A DNA stretch of 64,000 bases from Paenibacillus urinalis (GTDB lineage Bacteria > Bacillota > Bacilli > Paenibacillales > Paenibacillaceae). Below the pieces are notes generated by a model that was not told the origin of the DNA, ran no database searches, and saw only the letters and a program-made list of their open reading frames with translations. Every line of letters begins with the position of its first letter. The stretch's first letter is position 1. A program made the position numbers and the translations under genes. Positions 52,601 to 60,837 of this stretch are shown one piece after another. The stretch lies in assembly GCF_028747985.1 (NCBI RefSeq), contig NZ_CP118108.1:1431501-1495500 (forward strand). Direction: 5' to 3'.

Positions 52601-53343
52601 TCCGGTTCCACTTTATTTCCACACTCGGTATTCCAGAAGAGCTTGCTGAGAATGGACAATGGGCCGACATCGTTCAAGGGAACGGCTATATGACATCATA
52701 TGTCGAGAATGTATATACGAATAGCAAGCTTGAAGCGGAGAAGCTGGTAATACAGGCGGGTGAAGAAGGAGTACCGGTGAATGTTTATCGAGTGGGTAAT
52801 TTATCCTGCCGCTCAGATAATGGGGTATTCCAAAATAATATCGATAACAACGCTTTTTACCGCATGCTGAAGGCGATGCTGCTGCTGAGAAGAGCCCCTC
52901 GGGTACGATGGGAAGTGGATATGACTCCGATCGACTACGCAGGACAAGCCGTTACCGCGCTTGCGCTTCAGGATGAGACCGTAGGAAGAGTCTTTCACAT
53001 ATGTAATCCGGTTACGATTCCATATGAGCGTATGGTCGAGTACTTTACAGACGCTGGCTATGACATCACGTTAATGGACTTGAAAGAGTTCGAAGGCTGG
53101 CTGCTTAATCCCAATGAACCGAAGGATTCGGCTGGAGTCGAACTTGCGATGGCTCAGCTGGAAGGGGATGGAGCGAAGAATTCCATGTTCCGGTACACAT
53201 GTCCGCAGACGATGGAGTTCCTTGCAGGCACCGGAGTGCAGTGTGCCGAGCCAGACGCGGCGTACTTTAATAAGCTGATTCATCATGCGGTGGAGATTGG
53301 ATATTTTATTCAACCGAATTCATTTGATAATGTCACAAGATAA
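49609..53343 (+). CDS. One-module NRPS-like enzyme: adenylation, carrier, thioester reductase
   Basis: 1244 aa. Residues 1-215 resemble only the C-terminal half of a condensation domain and lack HHxxxDG. The adenylation domain follows (about 230-725: YVIYTSGSTGKPKGALI, NLYGPTE, YRSGDL, RIEIGEIE), then a carrier with DDFFEIGGYSLKI (Ser about 788), then a reductase from about 868 (NILLTGATGYLGSHL, YTNSKLEAEKL with the YxxxK). It should activate one amino or aryl acid and release it as aldehyde or alcohol. TTG 49609 follows GGGAG. No phosphopantetheinyl transferase or transporter is next to it. Confidence 0.9.
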   Translation: MNTTVLLEQTKQYWSDELQLPLPGFHLYTDGSLNYAKQAAAQTEQVLNLEPVMLKRYSELYDMKAWMLAGYAVFLHRMTQDNDMLIGVQNRREQLLPMRISISRTDSFRRVYEQVLDKLVQLDSSELSHADVENIAGYTVQYQTIYGMKLHHEASRLNWYVQEGPDTWLLHVSYDSQLFKQATIRRYMQHFERLLSGVLEDGDMDTTISSLPILTEEDWRAYDVLNDTKMSLPEQATIVSMFTSVAAQFPDRTALSANEDELTYQELDLLSNKIANMLLEKGIRKGEFVSLFMERSLETIVSLLGVMKAGGAYIPLDPTHPEERNAYIIEDTKSKVILTESSYIPKLDSLLAGFEHRPEIVCLDQLDGSYSETAPAIRIDEDDLAYVIYTSGSTGKPKGALIAHKGVVNLAMATKQDLGLTEEDVILQYSTFSFDASVYDIFGSIGSGARLHLLSDEERFSIDAFTEAVEQLEATRIAILPTVFFNRLAAYLPEDAAVKYEKIKSITVGGEALTGETVRMFQKKLQIPVTNLYGPTEITVVATGHKVDYPVPEDVSTIVIGTPLANYELYIVDGNNDLCPIGVTGELLISSVGVAKGYLNQPEKTKEAFISDPIRPGSGKKFYRSGDLVRLLPNGQVEYRGRRDSQIKIRGFRIEIGEIENSFAKHENIKDVAVIPITEDGNKLLAAFYTTNDGAAISKKDLVQYLSKKVPGYMVPTYMQHVVEMPLSPTGKVDRKQLAAYELKADENDSIYMAPENEIQQAVAASWEQVLDLQRISIHDDFFEIGGYSLKILEILVLLKPSYPLLKINDFFQYPTIARLAERIEELNQAVEKDARDIDIVNRPIEDLAEHPAVIGTPDHFSIKTSAQKNILLTGATGYLGSHLLAELLQRSDAIVYCLVRSSSGMDPYARLVHIMQGYFGSESAEWIENRVVVLEGDLEKENLGLSEADQMLVAKQIDSIIHCGADVRHFGDAKHFANVNVESTNRLLSLAREGSGIRFHFISTLGIPEELAENGQWADIVQGNGYMTSYVENVYTNSKLEAEKLVIQAGEEGVPVNVYRVGNLSCRSDNGVFQNNIDNNAFYRMLKAMLLLRRAPRVRWEVDMTPIDYAGQAVTALALQDETVGRVFHICNPVTIPYERMVEYFTDAGYDITLMDLKEFEGWLLNPNEPKDSAGVELAMAQLEGDGAKNSMFRYTCPQTMEFLAGTGVQCAEPDAAYFNKLIHHAVEIGYFIQPNSFDNVTR

Positions 53344-53469
53344 GTTAAGAAATGGATTCAAGCATCAGTAGAAATAGAGGAATATCAAGATTAGGTTTCC
53401 AAGCTGTATTCAATAACTGTATAATAATGGAATGATGGGCTTTATGTACATAAGCTCGTAATGACTTCC

Positions 53470-53515
53470 GAGGCCCGGCCCAAGATAGAAGCTATCTGAG
53501 GTCGGGTCTTTTTTT
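53470..53515 (+). terminator. Strong intrinsic terminator
   Basis: AGGCCCGGCC...AGATAG pairs with CTATCT...GGTCGGGTCT, then TTTTTTT; ends the riboswitch-MCP-NRPS transcript. Confidence 0.9.
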
Positions 53516-53568
53516 ACATAACAAGTAGACACAGCATAACAGATGCTTTAATCCAGAGGAGTGAAGTG

Positions 53569-54108
53569 ATGGACAAGGATTATACATACTTGATGATGGC
53601 ATTTGAAGAAGCAATGAAAGCAAGAGATGAAGGAACCTTCCCCATTGGAGCAGTCATTGTGGATGAGAACGGTAAAGTCATCAGCAGGGGAAGAAATCGG
53701 GTGTTTTCGGAATGTGATTCAACAGCTCATGCCGAAGTGGATGCGATTAGACAAGCAGGACAGCTTATCGTAAACCCAGCAACCCGTAAATTCATACCCA
53801 ACAATGGTCTGACGTTATACACTACTTGTGAGCCTTGTCCGATGTGTACAGGTACAATCGTGCTGTCGTTGATTCGAAAAGTGGTGTGGGCAGCCAATGA
53901 TGAAGAGATTGGTGCGTTCAGAAGGTTTAGAAACGCGGGCAGTCCACTCCCAGTATATGATGATTTATTTAATCAAATTGAGTTCACCGCCGCACCGTAT
54001 CCAGATTTAGAAGAACGGCAAAGAGCCTTGCTGGCAGAGTGGAATATCAATCGCGGCTATACGGATACCCATTGGAATCAAGAAGCGGAGGGATCTTCGT
54101 GCCGGTAA
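53569..54108 (+). CDS. Nucleoside/tRNA-adenosine deaminase-like protein
   Basis: 179 aa zinc deaminase: HAEVDAIRQAG (His ligand and catalytic Glu, about residue 62) and TCEPCPMC (two Cys ligands, about 93). Belongs to the cytidine/deoxycytidylate deaminase fold, guanine- or nucleoside-deaminase branch; too long for TadA and with a C-terminal extension. AGAGGAG precedes the start. Ends inside the next gene. Confidence 0.85.
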   Translation: MDKDYTYLMMAFEEAMKARDEGTFPIGAVIVDENGKVISRGRNRVFSECDSTAHAEVDAIRQAGQLIVNPATRKFIPNNGLTLYTTCEPCPMCTGTIVLSLIRKVVWAANDEEIGAFRRFRNAGSPLPVYDDLFNQIEFTAAPYPDLEERQRALLAEWNINRGYTDTHWNQEAEGSSCR

Positions 54109-54815
54109 GAGCATTAATATTTGATCTGGATGATACGCTGTCCGATCGACAGGCTTCCATTGAAGACTATATTTCGAGATTCATTACAACGTACTTCCCT
54201 CAAGCGGATGCAAGCAGGCAAGCCTTCATCGCTGAACGGTTTAGAGAAGCAGATCAGAATGGCTACCGTGATAAAAAAGAAGTATACGATATGCTGGTAA
54301 GTCAGCTCAGCTGGTCTGATCCGCCCACGGCTGAGGAGTACATTGCCTTCTTCAAAGAAGAGCTGCCACGCTGCATTAAGCCGATGGAGCATCTATATCC
54401 GGTTCTGGATTATTTTAAGTCCAAAGGCGTACCCATGGCTGTCATCACAAATGGTTCGGTCCAGGTGCAAGGCGCTAAGATTGCTCAGCTTGGAATTCGG
54501 GACTATTTTGATACCGTGATCATATCAGCGGAAGCAGGGATAAAGAAGCCTCATCCGGATATCTATGCCATCGCGTTACAAAGGTTAAACATGGCCCCAG
54601 CGGATGTATGGTTCATCGGAGATCATCCTCAGAATGATGTAGCAGGGGCAGTAAAATGCGGCATTCAGGCCATATGGATGGCAAGAGACAACGTATGGGA
54701 TGATCAGCTCGAGCATAAGCCACACAAGTCGATCAGAAACCTGCAGGAGTTAGTGCCGATATATGAGAACGCGTTAGGATTAAATAATGCATCGAACGAA
54801 GGACATAAAGTATAG
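54099..54815 (+). CDS. HAD-superfamily hydrolase
   Basis: 238 aa. Motif I ALIFDLDDTLSDRQ (nucleophile Asp), motif II VITNGS, motif III Lys in IKKPHPDIY and motif IV FIGDHPQNDVAGA are all present, with a helical cap. GTG 54099 follows GGAGGG and overlaps the deaminase end by ten bases, so translation is coupled. Probably dephosphorylates a small phosphate ester; nucleotides would fit the neighbour. Confidence 0.85.
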   Translation: MPVRALIFDLDDTLSDRQASIEDYISRFITTYFPQADASRQAFIAERFREADQNGYRDKKEVYDMLVSQLSWSDPPTAEEYIAFFKEELPRCIKPMEHLYPVLDYFKSKGVPMAVITNGSVQVQGAKIAQLGIRDYFDTVIISAEAGIKKPHPDIYAIALQRLNMAPADVWFIGDHPQNDVAGAVKCGIQAIWMARDNVWDDQLEHKPHKSIRNLQELVPIYENALGLNNASNEGHKV

Positions 54816-54831
54816 AAGCGAGGTTATCATC

Positions 54832-55569
54832 ATGGAGAACTATTCGAAAATTATGGGCATTCCAGTTCCAAAGCTCACGATGACAGAGACGGTCCAAATC
54901 TTGAGTGAGGTCATAGAGAAGCAGCGGGAAGAGCTTTACCATGTCGTTACCTTGAACCCGGAGATCGCGATGTCCTGTCAGCATAATGCTGCGCTTCGTC
55001 AGATTGTAGATCGTGCCGGGCTGCTTACCGCCGATGGTGCAGGAATTGTGATGGTCTCAAGGGTCAAAAGAGATCCCCTTCCTGAGCGGGTAACGGGCTG
55101 CGATCTTCTCTATCATCTTCTTGCCGCCGGGCATCAGAAGAATTGGTCTTTCTATCTGCTAGGTGCGGATGAGGAGACGAGCCATGCCGCGGAAGCGAAT
55201 ATACGATCATCCTACCCTGGTGCCATCATAAAGGGGAGGCATCATGGTTTCTTCCATCCTTCCGAGGAAGGGCGAATCCTAGAGGAGATCAGTTCAGCGA
55301 ATCCGGATATCCTTGTCGTTGCACTCGGCGCGCCTTATGCGGAAGAATGGATCGATAAGCACCGAGATCAACTGAATGCGCGGATCGCGATCGGCGTTGG
55401 AGGCACGCTTGATATTATAGCTGGAAGAGTAAAAAGAGCACCCCGCATCTGGCAGAGGCTGAATCTGGAGTGGATGTACAGACTTATAAATCAGCCTTCA
55501 AGGTGGAGAAGGCAGCTGATCTTGCCAAGATTTGCAGTGAGAGCTATTCTTTACAGAGATCCAAATTAA
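54832..55569 (+). CDS. WecG/TagA/CpsF family glycosyltransferase
   Basis: 245 aa. HVVTLNPEIAMSC, LLTADGAGIVMVSR, VTGCDLLYHLL and VVALGAPYAEEWIDKHRDQL followed by GVGGTLDIIAGRVKRAP make the GT26 (TagA) pattern, adding ManNAc-type sugars to lipid-linked GlcNAc in wall teichoic-acid or exopolysaccharide synthesis. I start at ATG 54832 (GAGG upstream). Same strand and close to the HAD gene; a functional link is not obvious. Confidence 0.9.
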   Translation: MENYSKIMGIPVPKLTMTETVQILSEVIEKQREELYHVVTLNPEIAMSCQHNAALRQIVDRAGLLTADGAGIVMVSRVKRDPLPERVTGCDLLYHLLAAGHQKNWSFYLLGADEETSHAAEANIRSSYPGAIIKGRHHGFFHPSEEGRILEEISSANPDILVVALGAPYAEEWIDKHRDQLNARIAIGVGGTLDIIAGRVKRAPRIWQRLNLEWMYRLINQPSRWRRQLILPRFAVRAILYRDPN

Positions 55570-55615
55570 GACGAGTGATCAGACAACAAGACAATGAATA
55601 GGAGATCGAACGACA

Positions 55616-56047
55616 ATGTCCGAACATAAATATCAAACGATTCACAGGATGCCAAGTGTGAAGGAATATATTGATTTATGCAGTTCAGTCGGCTGGCAAG
55701 AGGTCATGAATTTTGATGCAGCTGAACAATCACTGCAGCATTCCTGCTATGGCGTTGTTATAGAATATAATGGAGAGGCTGTCGGCATGGGAAGAGTCGT
55801 GGGCGATGGCATCATGTATTTCTACGTCCAGGATATTGTCGTGAAGTCGGAGCATCAGAGTAAGGGGCTGGGACAGCTGATCATGAGGGCGATCCAGCAA
55901 TATTTAAGTGAGCATGCGGCTGAGAAGGCATTTGTCGGGCTATTTTCCGCTCAGGGCAAAGAAAGCTTTTATCAGAAATACGGTTTTAATATGCATCAAG
56001 GCATGACCGGCATGTTCGGCGTCATTCATGACCGTGAAATAAAGTAA
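55616..56047 (+). CDS. GNAT family N-acetyltransferase
   Basis: 143 aa; VVKSEHQSKGLGQLIMRAIQQ and FYQKYGFNMHQGMTGMFGV. The short GNAT of the YvbK/arylamine-like type; GGAGATCG precedes the ATG. Confidence 0.85.
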   Translation: MSEHKYQTIHRMPSVKEYIDLCSSVGWQEVMNFDAAEQSLQHSCYGVVIEYNGEAVGMGRVVGDGIMYFYVQDIVVKSEHQSKGLGQLIMRAIQQYLSEHAAEKAFVGLFSAQGKESFYQKYGFNMHQGMTGMFGVIHDREIK

Positions 56048-56065
56048 TGTAGGAGGCAGGCGGAT

Positions 56066-56263
56066 ATGGAAAGGCTAGTAGATTCCAGCAGTGAGAAGCT
56101 TAGGGCAAACGGGGACTTCCTCACCGTACTATATGTGCTGCTATATTGCATTCATTTCGTTAGCTGTCACCGGATCCGTGTGTTGGATACATACCTCTGT
56201 CAGATCAAATTAAAGCTGGAAGAACAGCGAAGAATCCACTTGAAGAGCAAGGAGGGTAAATGA
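56066..56263 (+). CDS. Hypothetical 65-aa protein with one hydrophobic stretch
   Basis: MERLVDSSSEKLRANGDFLTV... with a hydrophobic run at about residues 19-33 and a basic, coiled C-terminus. GTAGGAGG precedes the ATG, and the stop overlaps the next start (ATGA), which favours a real, coupled gene. No family recognised. Confidence 0.4.
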   Translation: MERLVDSSSEKLRANGDFLTVLYVLLYCIHFVSCHRIRVLDTYLCQIKLKLEEQRRIHLKSKEGK

Positions 56264-56682
56264 GACAGAGAGGAATAAATTATACACTTATTTTGTTACT
56301 CTTTGGTGTAATTATTTCAGGCTGTTCTTTGGTGGGTGAACAAGAGCAAGAAGGTCTTGAAGTCAGATCTCTTATGGTTGCTTTCGGCGGGGGAGCTAAT
56401 GGCACCATCGTTTCCTACAATTTTACACTATGGAACTTGAGCGAGGAGCCCATTACTGTTTCATCTATTGAACCCGTTCTGTCGAAAGCAGCAATGGAGC
56501 GATTGGAAGGTCAAGACATCCGTATGGAGCTGAACCAAACAATAGAGCCAGAAGCCTCTGTGTATATTGAAGGTCTCTTTAATCTAAATACGGAAGGGAT
56601 GTCTAAGCAACAAATCATTGATGAGGACCTCGATATTCAAAATTTTAAAATCACAACCGAGCAGGTGTTACCCGTTCATTGA
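56260..56682 (+). CDS. Lipoprotein of unknown function
   Basis: 140 aa with signal peptide and lipobox IISGCS (Cys about residue 22). The rest is a beta-rich fold (VSYNFTLWNLSEEPITVSSIEPVL...) like a small immunoglobulin-type domain. GGAGGG lies in the upstream reading frame. Forms a run with the next membrane gene. Confidence 0.65.
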   Translation: MRQRGINYTLILLLFGVIISGCSLVGEQEQEGLEVRSLMVAFGGGANGTIVSYNFTLWNLSEEPITVSSIEPVLSKAAMERLEGQDIRMELNQTIEPEASVYIEGLFNLNTEGMSKQQIIDEDLDIQNFKITTEQVLPVH

Positions 56683-56730
56683 GAAGATGTCTTGAAAAGT
56701 AATCTCTGTAAGGATGGTGAGTGTTCTGCG

Positions 56731-57024
56731 ATGTACATCCATTTCAGATTATTGAATCTATCCGCTTGGCTGACCGTGTTATTGGTATTATTCATACCGG
56801 GAAGACAGGCTTTTGATGGTAATCAAAGAACAGAATTTGGAGTTCCGTTCAAGTATATTACTCGGTATGATCGCGCACCTAATAATGGTTCTTGGATTCT
56901 CGACAATATCTCCATTGACATCCTACCATTCATAATTAATGTTGCTGCAATCTATAGCGTGCTGCTGGTGATTAGATCACTAAAGCACAAATATAAACAT
57001 AAGGGTATTGGGAAAGAAATATAA
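56731..57024 (+). CDS. Small membrane protein
   Basis: 97 aa with two helices (about residues 7-24, and 63-84 including IDILPFIINVAAIYSVLLVI) and an external loop containing YITRYDRAPNNG. I use ATG 56731 behind GGTGA; an upstream TTG at 56692 is possible. Function unknown; probably co-transcribed with the lipoprotein gene. Confidence 0.55.
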   Translation: MYIHFRLLNLSAWLTVLLVLFIPGRQAFDGNQRTEFGVPFKYITRYDRAPNNGSWILDNISIDILPFIINVAAIYSVLLVIRSLKHKYKHKGIGKEI

Positions 57025-57063
57025 ATCTCATCCTGAATTGAAAAAAGCAGGGGGATAGCTAAA

Positions 57064-57816
57064 ATGCTGTACAACAAGATCGCAGTCATTTCAGATATTC
57101 ATAGTAATGTATATGCTTTAAATGCGGTGCTGAAGGATATTGAAACGAGAGATATAGATATTACTTTGAATCTGGGAGATTCGTTGTTCGGACCAATCGA
57201 TCCAATAGGAACTGCTCAGCGCTTGATGGATCACGACCAGATGATTCATATCATGGGCAATTGTGACGAGGAATTATTGAAGGATCATAGCGATTCTCTT
57301 ACATATCAATTTGTCAAACCGTTGCTGGATTCAGAGCTGCTCAGGTGGGTCCACAGCTATAAGTCAACGTGGAAGTATGAAGATATCTTGTTTTGCCATG
57401 GAACGCCAGGATCTAATCGTACCTATTTATTGGAGCAAGCTACTAAATCAGGTATTGTCTATAAAAGTGCTGAATTGCTCTCGGACGAGCTTCGCTCTAT
57501 ACAGGAGCAATATATCATATGCGGGCATAGTCACGTGAGCAGGACTCAGTTCCTGCTGGATGATAAAATCGTTATTAACGCAGGGAGTGTCGGACTTCCC
57601 GCATACGAAGATGATTTGCCTGTTCCACATGTAATGGAATCGGGTAGTCCTCACGCCAAATATGTCATACTAACGCGAAACGATCGAGGTTCTTGGGATA
57701 TTGCACATCTCCAAATCGCCTATGACTGGGAACGTGCGGCTGACATTGCCAACCAGAACGGGCGTAACGACTATGCTTATGCCATTATGACAGGAAGAGC
57801 ACTTGTTAAGGGTTGA
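57064..57816 (+). CDS. Metallophosphoesterase family protein
   Basis: 250 aa. ISDIHSNVYAL (DxH), LNLGDSLFGP (GD), IMGNCDEEL (GN[HC] variant: Asn-Cys), FCHGTPGS and CGHSHV (GHxH) give the five motifs of calcineurin-like phosphoesterases of the YfcE/PrpE-related type. GGGGG precedes the ATG. Possibly a nucleotide phosphodiesterase. Confidence 0.85.
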   Translation: MLYNKIAVISDIHSNVYALNAVLKDIETRDIDITLNLGDSLFGPIDPIGTAQRLMDHDQMIHIMGNCDEELLKDHSDSLTYQFVKPLLDSELLRWVHSYKSTWKYEDILFCHGTPGSNRTYLLEQATKSGIVYKSAELLSDELRSIQEQYIICGHSHVSRTQFLLDDKIVINAGSVGLPAYEDDLPVPHVMESGSPHAKYVILTRNDRGSWDIAHLQIAYDWERAADIANQNGRNDYAYAIMTGRALVKG

Positions 57817-57859
57817 GAGTGTTTGCTCTGATGACTCAAGCTCTGATAGGGGGGAGTAT

Positions 57860-58079
57860 ATGAATGTGAATTCGTTTCATTCTACGATTAATTCTTTGTT
57901 TGGTGAGCTGCTGGAACAGTTCAAAAATGAATGGCTCAAAGAAGAGCATGTAGAAACAAGTCATACCAATTAATGAGTTAGCATTTTCAAATGAGTATTC
58001 TCCTGTTACATTAAATGAAGGTATATATGAAAAATTGTCATTAGACGATCATTCAGACGAAACGAAGACCAAGACATAA
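57860..58079 (+). pseudogene. Small protein gene, probably frameshifted
   Basis: ATG 57860 follows a GGGGGG site and reads MNVNSFHSTINSLFGELLEQ to a stop at 57971-57973; the next frame continues KQVIPINELAFSNEYSPVTL to 58077-58079. Joined near 57950 they would give about 73 aa, total length one base over a multiple of three. No family recognised; low confidence. Confidence 0.35.
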
Positions 58080-58105
58080 GGGTGGTCGGAATAAGAGGTG
58101 GTACA

Positions 58106-58603
58106 TTGTACTCGCAAACGAAAGAGCCGCAGCAGCGATTAGCAGACAATGCGGTCAAAATATGGTGGATCAGTGCAGTAATCAGTAATGTGATCGGGTT
58201 TGTAGTACTCGGGGTGTTGTTATTTCTCGACTATTATTTCTCCTGGTATGCTTGGATCGGCTGGGTTCTCATCGGACTCACGATCATCTCGGTGCTCTAT
58301 GCTGTCTGGGATATCTTGATCCGTCCCAAGCTGCTATACGCACACTGGCGCTATGATGTAACAGAGCAGTTTCTCCAGCTGAAGTTCGGTACGCTGACTG
58401 AGGTCCATCAGCTAATTCCCATGACCAAGATTCAATCGGTGGCTACCCGTCAGGGTCCGCTGCTTCGCAAATATAATTTGTACGCTTTATCGGTAGATAC
58501 GATGGGATCTTCACACAGTATTCCTATTCTGCCTGAGCAGGTTGCGCTGGACCTGAGAGACCAAATCGCTTATTATGCCAAAATAAAAGAGGTGGATGAA
58601 TGA
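58106..58603 (+). CDS. YdbS-like PH-domain membrane protein
   Basis: 165 aa: two membrane helices (about residues 20-45 and 50-70) and a bacterial PH-like domain (LLYAHWRYDVTEQFLQLKFGTLTEVHQLIPMTKIQSV). TTG 58106 follows AGAGGTGG. Its stop overlaps the next start (ATGA). In Bacillus the homologous YdbS-YdbT pair affects resistance to class IIa bacteriocins such as amylocyclicin. Confidence 0.8.
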   Translation: MYSQTKEPQQRLADNAVKIWWISAVISNVIGFVVLGVLLFLDYYFSWYAWIGWVLIGLTIISVLYAVWDILIRPKLLYAHWRYDVTEQFLQLKFGTLTEVHQLIPMTKIQSVATRQGPLLRKYNLYALSVDTMGSSHSIPILPEQVALDLRDQIAYYAKIKEVDE

Positions 58604-60207
58604 CCGAAGATAAACGTTATCATCCATTGTTAATTCTATTTGAAGTATGGAAGCTGATTAAAAATACCTTCTCCATTATTATTTTGTTGTTTGTTATCCA
58701 AATGGGTTCCGAAGCGAAGTGGGTCATATACGGAAGATGGCTTTTTTATCTGGTTATCGTGGGTTGTCTTATTACTATCGTGTGGCGCTGGATCACCGAG
58801 CGTTACCGCCTCGATGATACCTCCTTTCATCTTGCGCAAGGGGTATTCGTCAAATCGAAGCGCACGATTCCATTCAGAAAAATTCAAAATGTAAACCGTC
58901 ATGCTTCATTGTTTCATCGAATTTTTAAGGTGACCTCCATCAGGTTTGAGACAGGGATGACGGGGGACGAAGCGGCTGTGGAGTTTCAAGTGATATCTCG
59001 TGCCGAAGCAGATCGCATTGAGAAGTACATCGCTGACCAAGTGAATAAAGAGCGTGTCGCTTCTGCTATGCATTCCAAGAACACAACTAACGAAATGGAC
59101 AGCGCTCCAAATGATGAGAACGAGATCGAATTGACAGCAGATCAGATACAAGATTCTTCGGATCAGGCCCACGACACGGTCCATGCCGCGACTTATGAAC
59201 AAGCTCCTGAAGCACAGCAGCGCACGCTCCATTTCAAGCCGACCAGGAAGGAAGTATTAAAGGCTTCTTTTACATCGCTCAGTTTCCTGGTCCTTATTCC
59301 CATTGTGGGGACACTGTACTCTAATGTGCAGGAGTTTATCGATATCGAGGAGCAGGCCGAGGGGATACTGTCCACGGTGTTATCCTCTTGGTGGATGACC
59401 TCATTGGTCATTGCCGGAATCATCGTGCTGGCTGTCATTCTTGGGATCGTGACTACATTTCTTAAGTACGGAAACTTTGAAATTTCTTCAGATGAGGAAC
59501 GGATCTATATTGCCAAAGGGGTCATGGAGCAAACTGCGTTTTCCATTGCAAAAGAAAAGGTACAGGCGATTGAAATTACCCAATCCTTCATCAAGAGGCT
59601 GCTCGGACTGGCAGAGGTCAAGCTGGTCACGGCAGGCAGTGTGGGGGAAGCGGAGCATGAAGTGAACAGCCTGTATCCTTTTTTACCGGTGAGCAAAGTC
59701 CACGCCATGATCCCCAAGATGCTGCCGGCCTATGAAGTATCTCTCGATATGCAGCGTTTGCCTCGTACATCGTTATGGCTGCGTCTTGTGAGGCCAAGCT
59801 GGATCTGGATCGTTGCAACAGCGCTGCTCGTTTATTTTAAGCCGAACCTATTTGGCTGGGATGAAGCTTGGTGGGTATTATCCGCTGGCTTGCTTGTCTG
59901 TGTCGTGCTATGGAGAGTACTGGATTATCTCAACTGCAGATACAGCATTGGAGAGCATTTCGTTCAGTTTAAGAGCGGAGGATTTGCTACAAGTCTGTTT
60001 ATTTCCAAGAGAGCCAAGATCACCGAAGTCAAAGTAACGCAAGGCATACTCCAGCGCCGTCTAGACCTGGCTTCCATCCAAACCACCAATCGTGCAAAGC
60101 CTGTCCTTCATCATAAAGCGCAGGATGTACCGGTGCAAGCAGCAGATCATTTTTACATGTGGTATATGGAACGGTCCAAGGATGTTTCAACTCTACATGA
60201 GCAGTGA
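58600..60207 (+). CDS. YdbT-like multi-PH-domain membrane protein
   Basis: 535 aa. Two helices (about 15-65), a PH-like domain (RYRLDDTSFHLAQGVFVKSKRTIPFRKIQNV), an acidic linker with Asp/Glu/Ala/Gln (about 160-205), then a second and third helix pair each followed by PH-like repeats (IYIAKGVMEQTAFSIAKEKVQAIEI; FVQFKSGGFATSLF). Coupled by four-base overlap to the YdbS-like gene. Envelope protection is the known context of the pair. Confidence 0.8.
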   Translation: MTEDKRYHPLLILFEVWKLIKNTFSIIILLFVIQMGSEAKWVIYGRWLFYLVIVGCLITIVWRWITERYRLDDTSFHLAQGVFVKSKRTIPFRKIQNVNRHASLFHRIFKVTSIRFETGMTGDEAAVEFQVISRAEADRIEKYIADQVNKERVASAMHSKNTTNEMDSAPNDENEIELTADQIQDSSDQAHDTVHAATYEQAPEAQQRTLHFKPTRKEVLKASFTSLSFLVLIPIVGTLYSNVQEFIDIEEQAEGILSTVLSSWWMTSLVIAGIIVLAVILGIVTTFLKYGNFEISSDEERIYIAKGVMEQTAFSIAKEKVQAIEITQSFIKRLLGLAEVKLVTAGSVGEAEHEVNSLYPFLPVSKVHAMIPKMLPAYEVSLDMQRLPRTSLWLRLVRPSWIWIVATALLVYFKPNLFGWDEAWWVLSAGLLVCVVLWRVLDYLNCRYSIGEHFVQFKSGGFATSLFISKRAKITEVKVTQGILQRRLDLASIQTTNRAKPVLHHKAQDVPVQAADHFYMWYMERSKDVSTLHEQ

Positions 60208-60243
60208 ATAACAGATACAATAGCTATAAAGGATATTCTCGGA

Positions 60244-60292
60244 AAATAACTCAGCCTGTAATCCACGTGGTTTAAGGCTGGGTTATTTTTTA
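60244..60292 (+). terminator. Intrinsic terminator
   Basis: AATAACTCAGCCT pairs with AGGCTGGGTTATT, followed by TTTTTT. Confidence 0.85.
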
Positions 60293-60324
60293 TAATAACA
60301 TGTTGAGAGGGAGTTGGTGATTTC

Positions 60325-60704
60325 ATGGATCCACTACGTTATCCTATAGGTCGATTTGTACCTGTTGGGCTATGGCGGATAATGATATGAATGCCTATAT
60401 TCGGTTTAAACGTACTCTGACCGAGGATGTGCCGATCGCCAGCTCTTACAGGGAGGACCTGTGGGCCGAGCTCGAAGAGTATAGGAGAGCAGAAGTGGAT
60501 GAGTCAATAACACTGCTAGCCATTCTGCATAAACGTTTCTATATTCTGGTAAGCAGTCTGTTTGATGAAGACTTTTACCGAATGCTCCGAACCGAACTAC
60601 TGGGGACGATCACACTTGATACGGCACTGCAAAGATTCGTTTGGCATAATAGACATCACACTGCTCAAATAGAGGCACTGCTGCATCGCAAAGGTTGGCT
60701 GTGA
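60325..60704 (+). pseudogene. YfiT-like metal-dependent hydrolase, internally deleted
   Basis: ATG 60325 gives MDPLRYPIGRFVPV, the typical start of YfiT (DinB superfamily). The next part of the family, about 50 residues with the first metal-binding histidines, is missing; after a shift of frame the sequence resumes at 60372 as MADNDMNAYIRFKRTLTED and runs to the normal C-terminus with FVWHNRHHTAQI. The usual HLADSHMN becomes MADNDMN. Probably non-functional. Confidence 0.75.
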
Positions 60705-60837
60705 TCGTTACCTCGACCGTTCAATATTATAGCTGCAGACTGAAAAACAGTCCTTTTCTGTGTTAAAGCTCTTTTTGATAAGAACTTTTACATTGAAAAG
60801 AACTGTTTTCATTTCAATTCAAGTGTACTAAATACAC

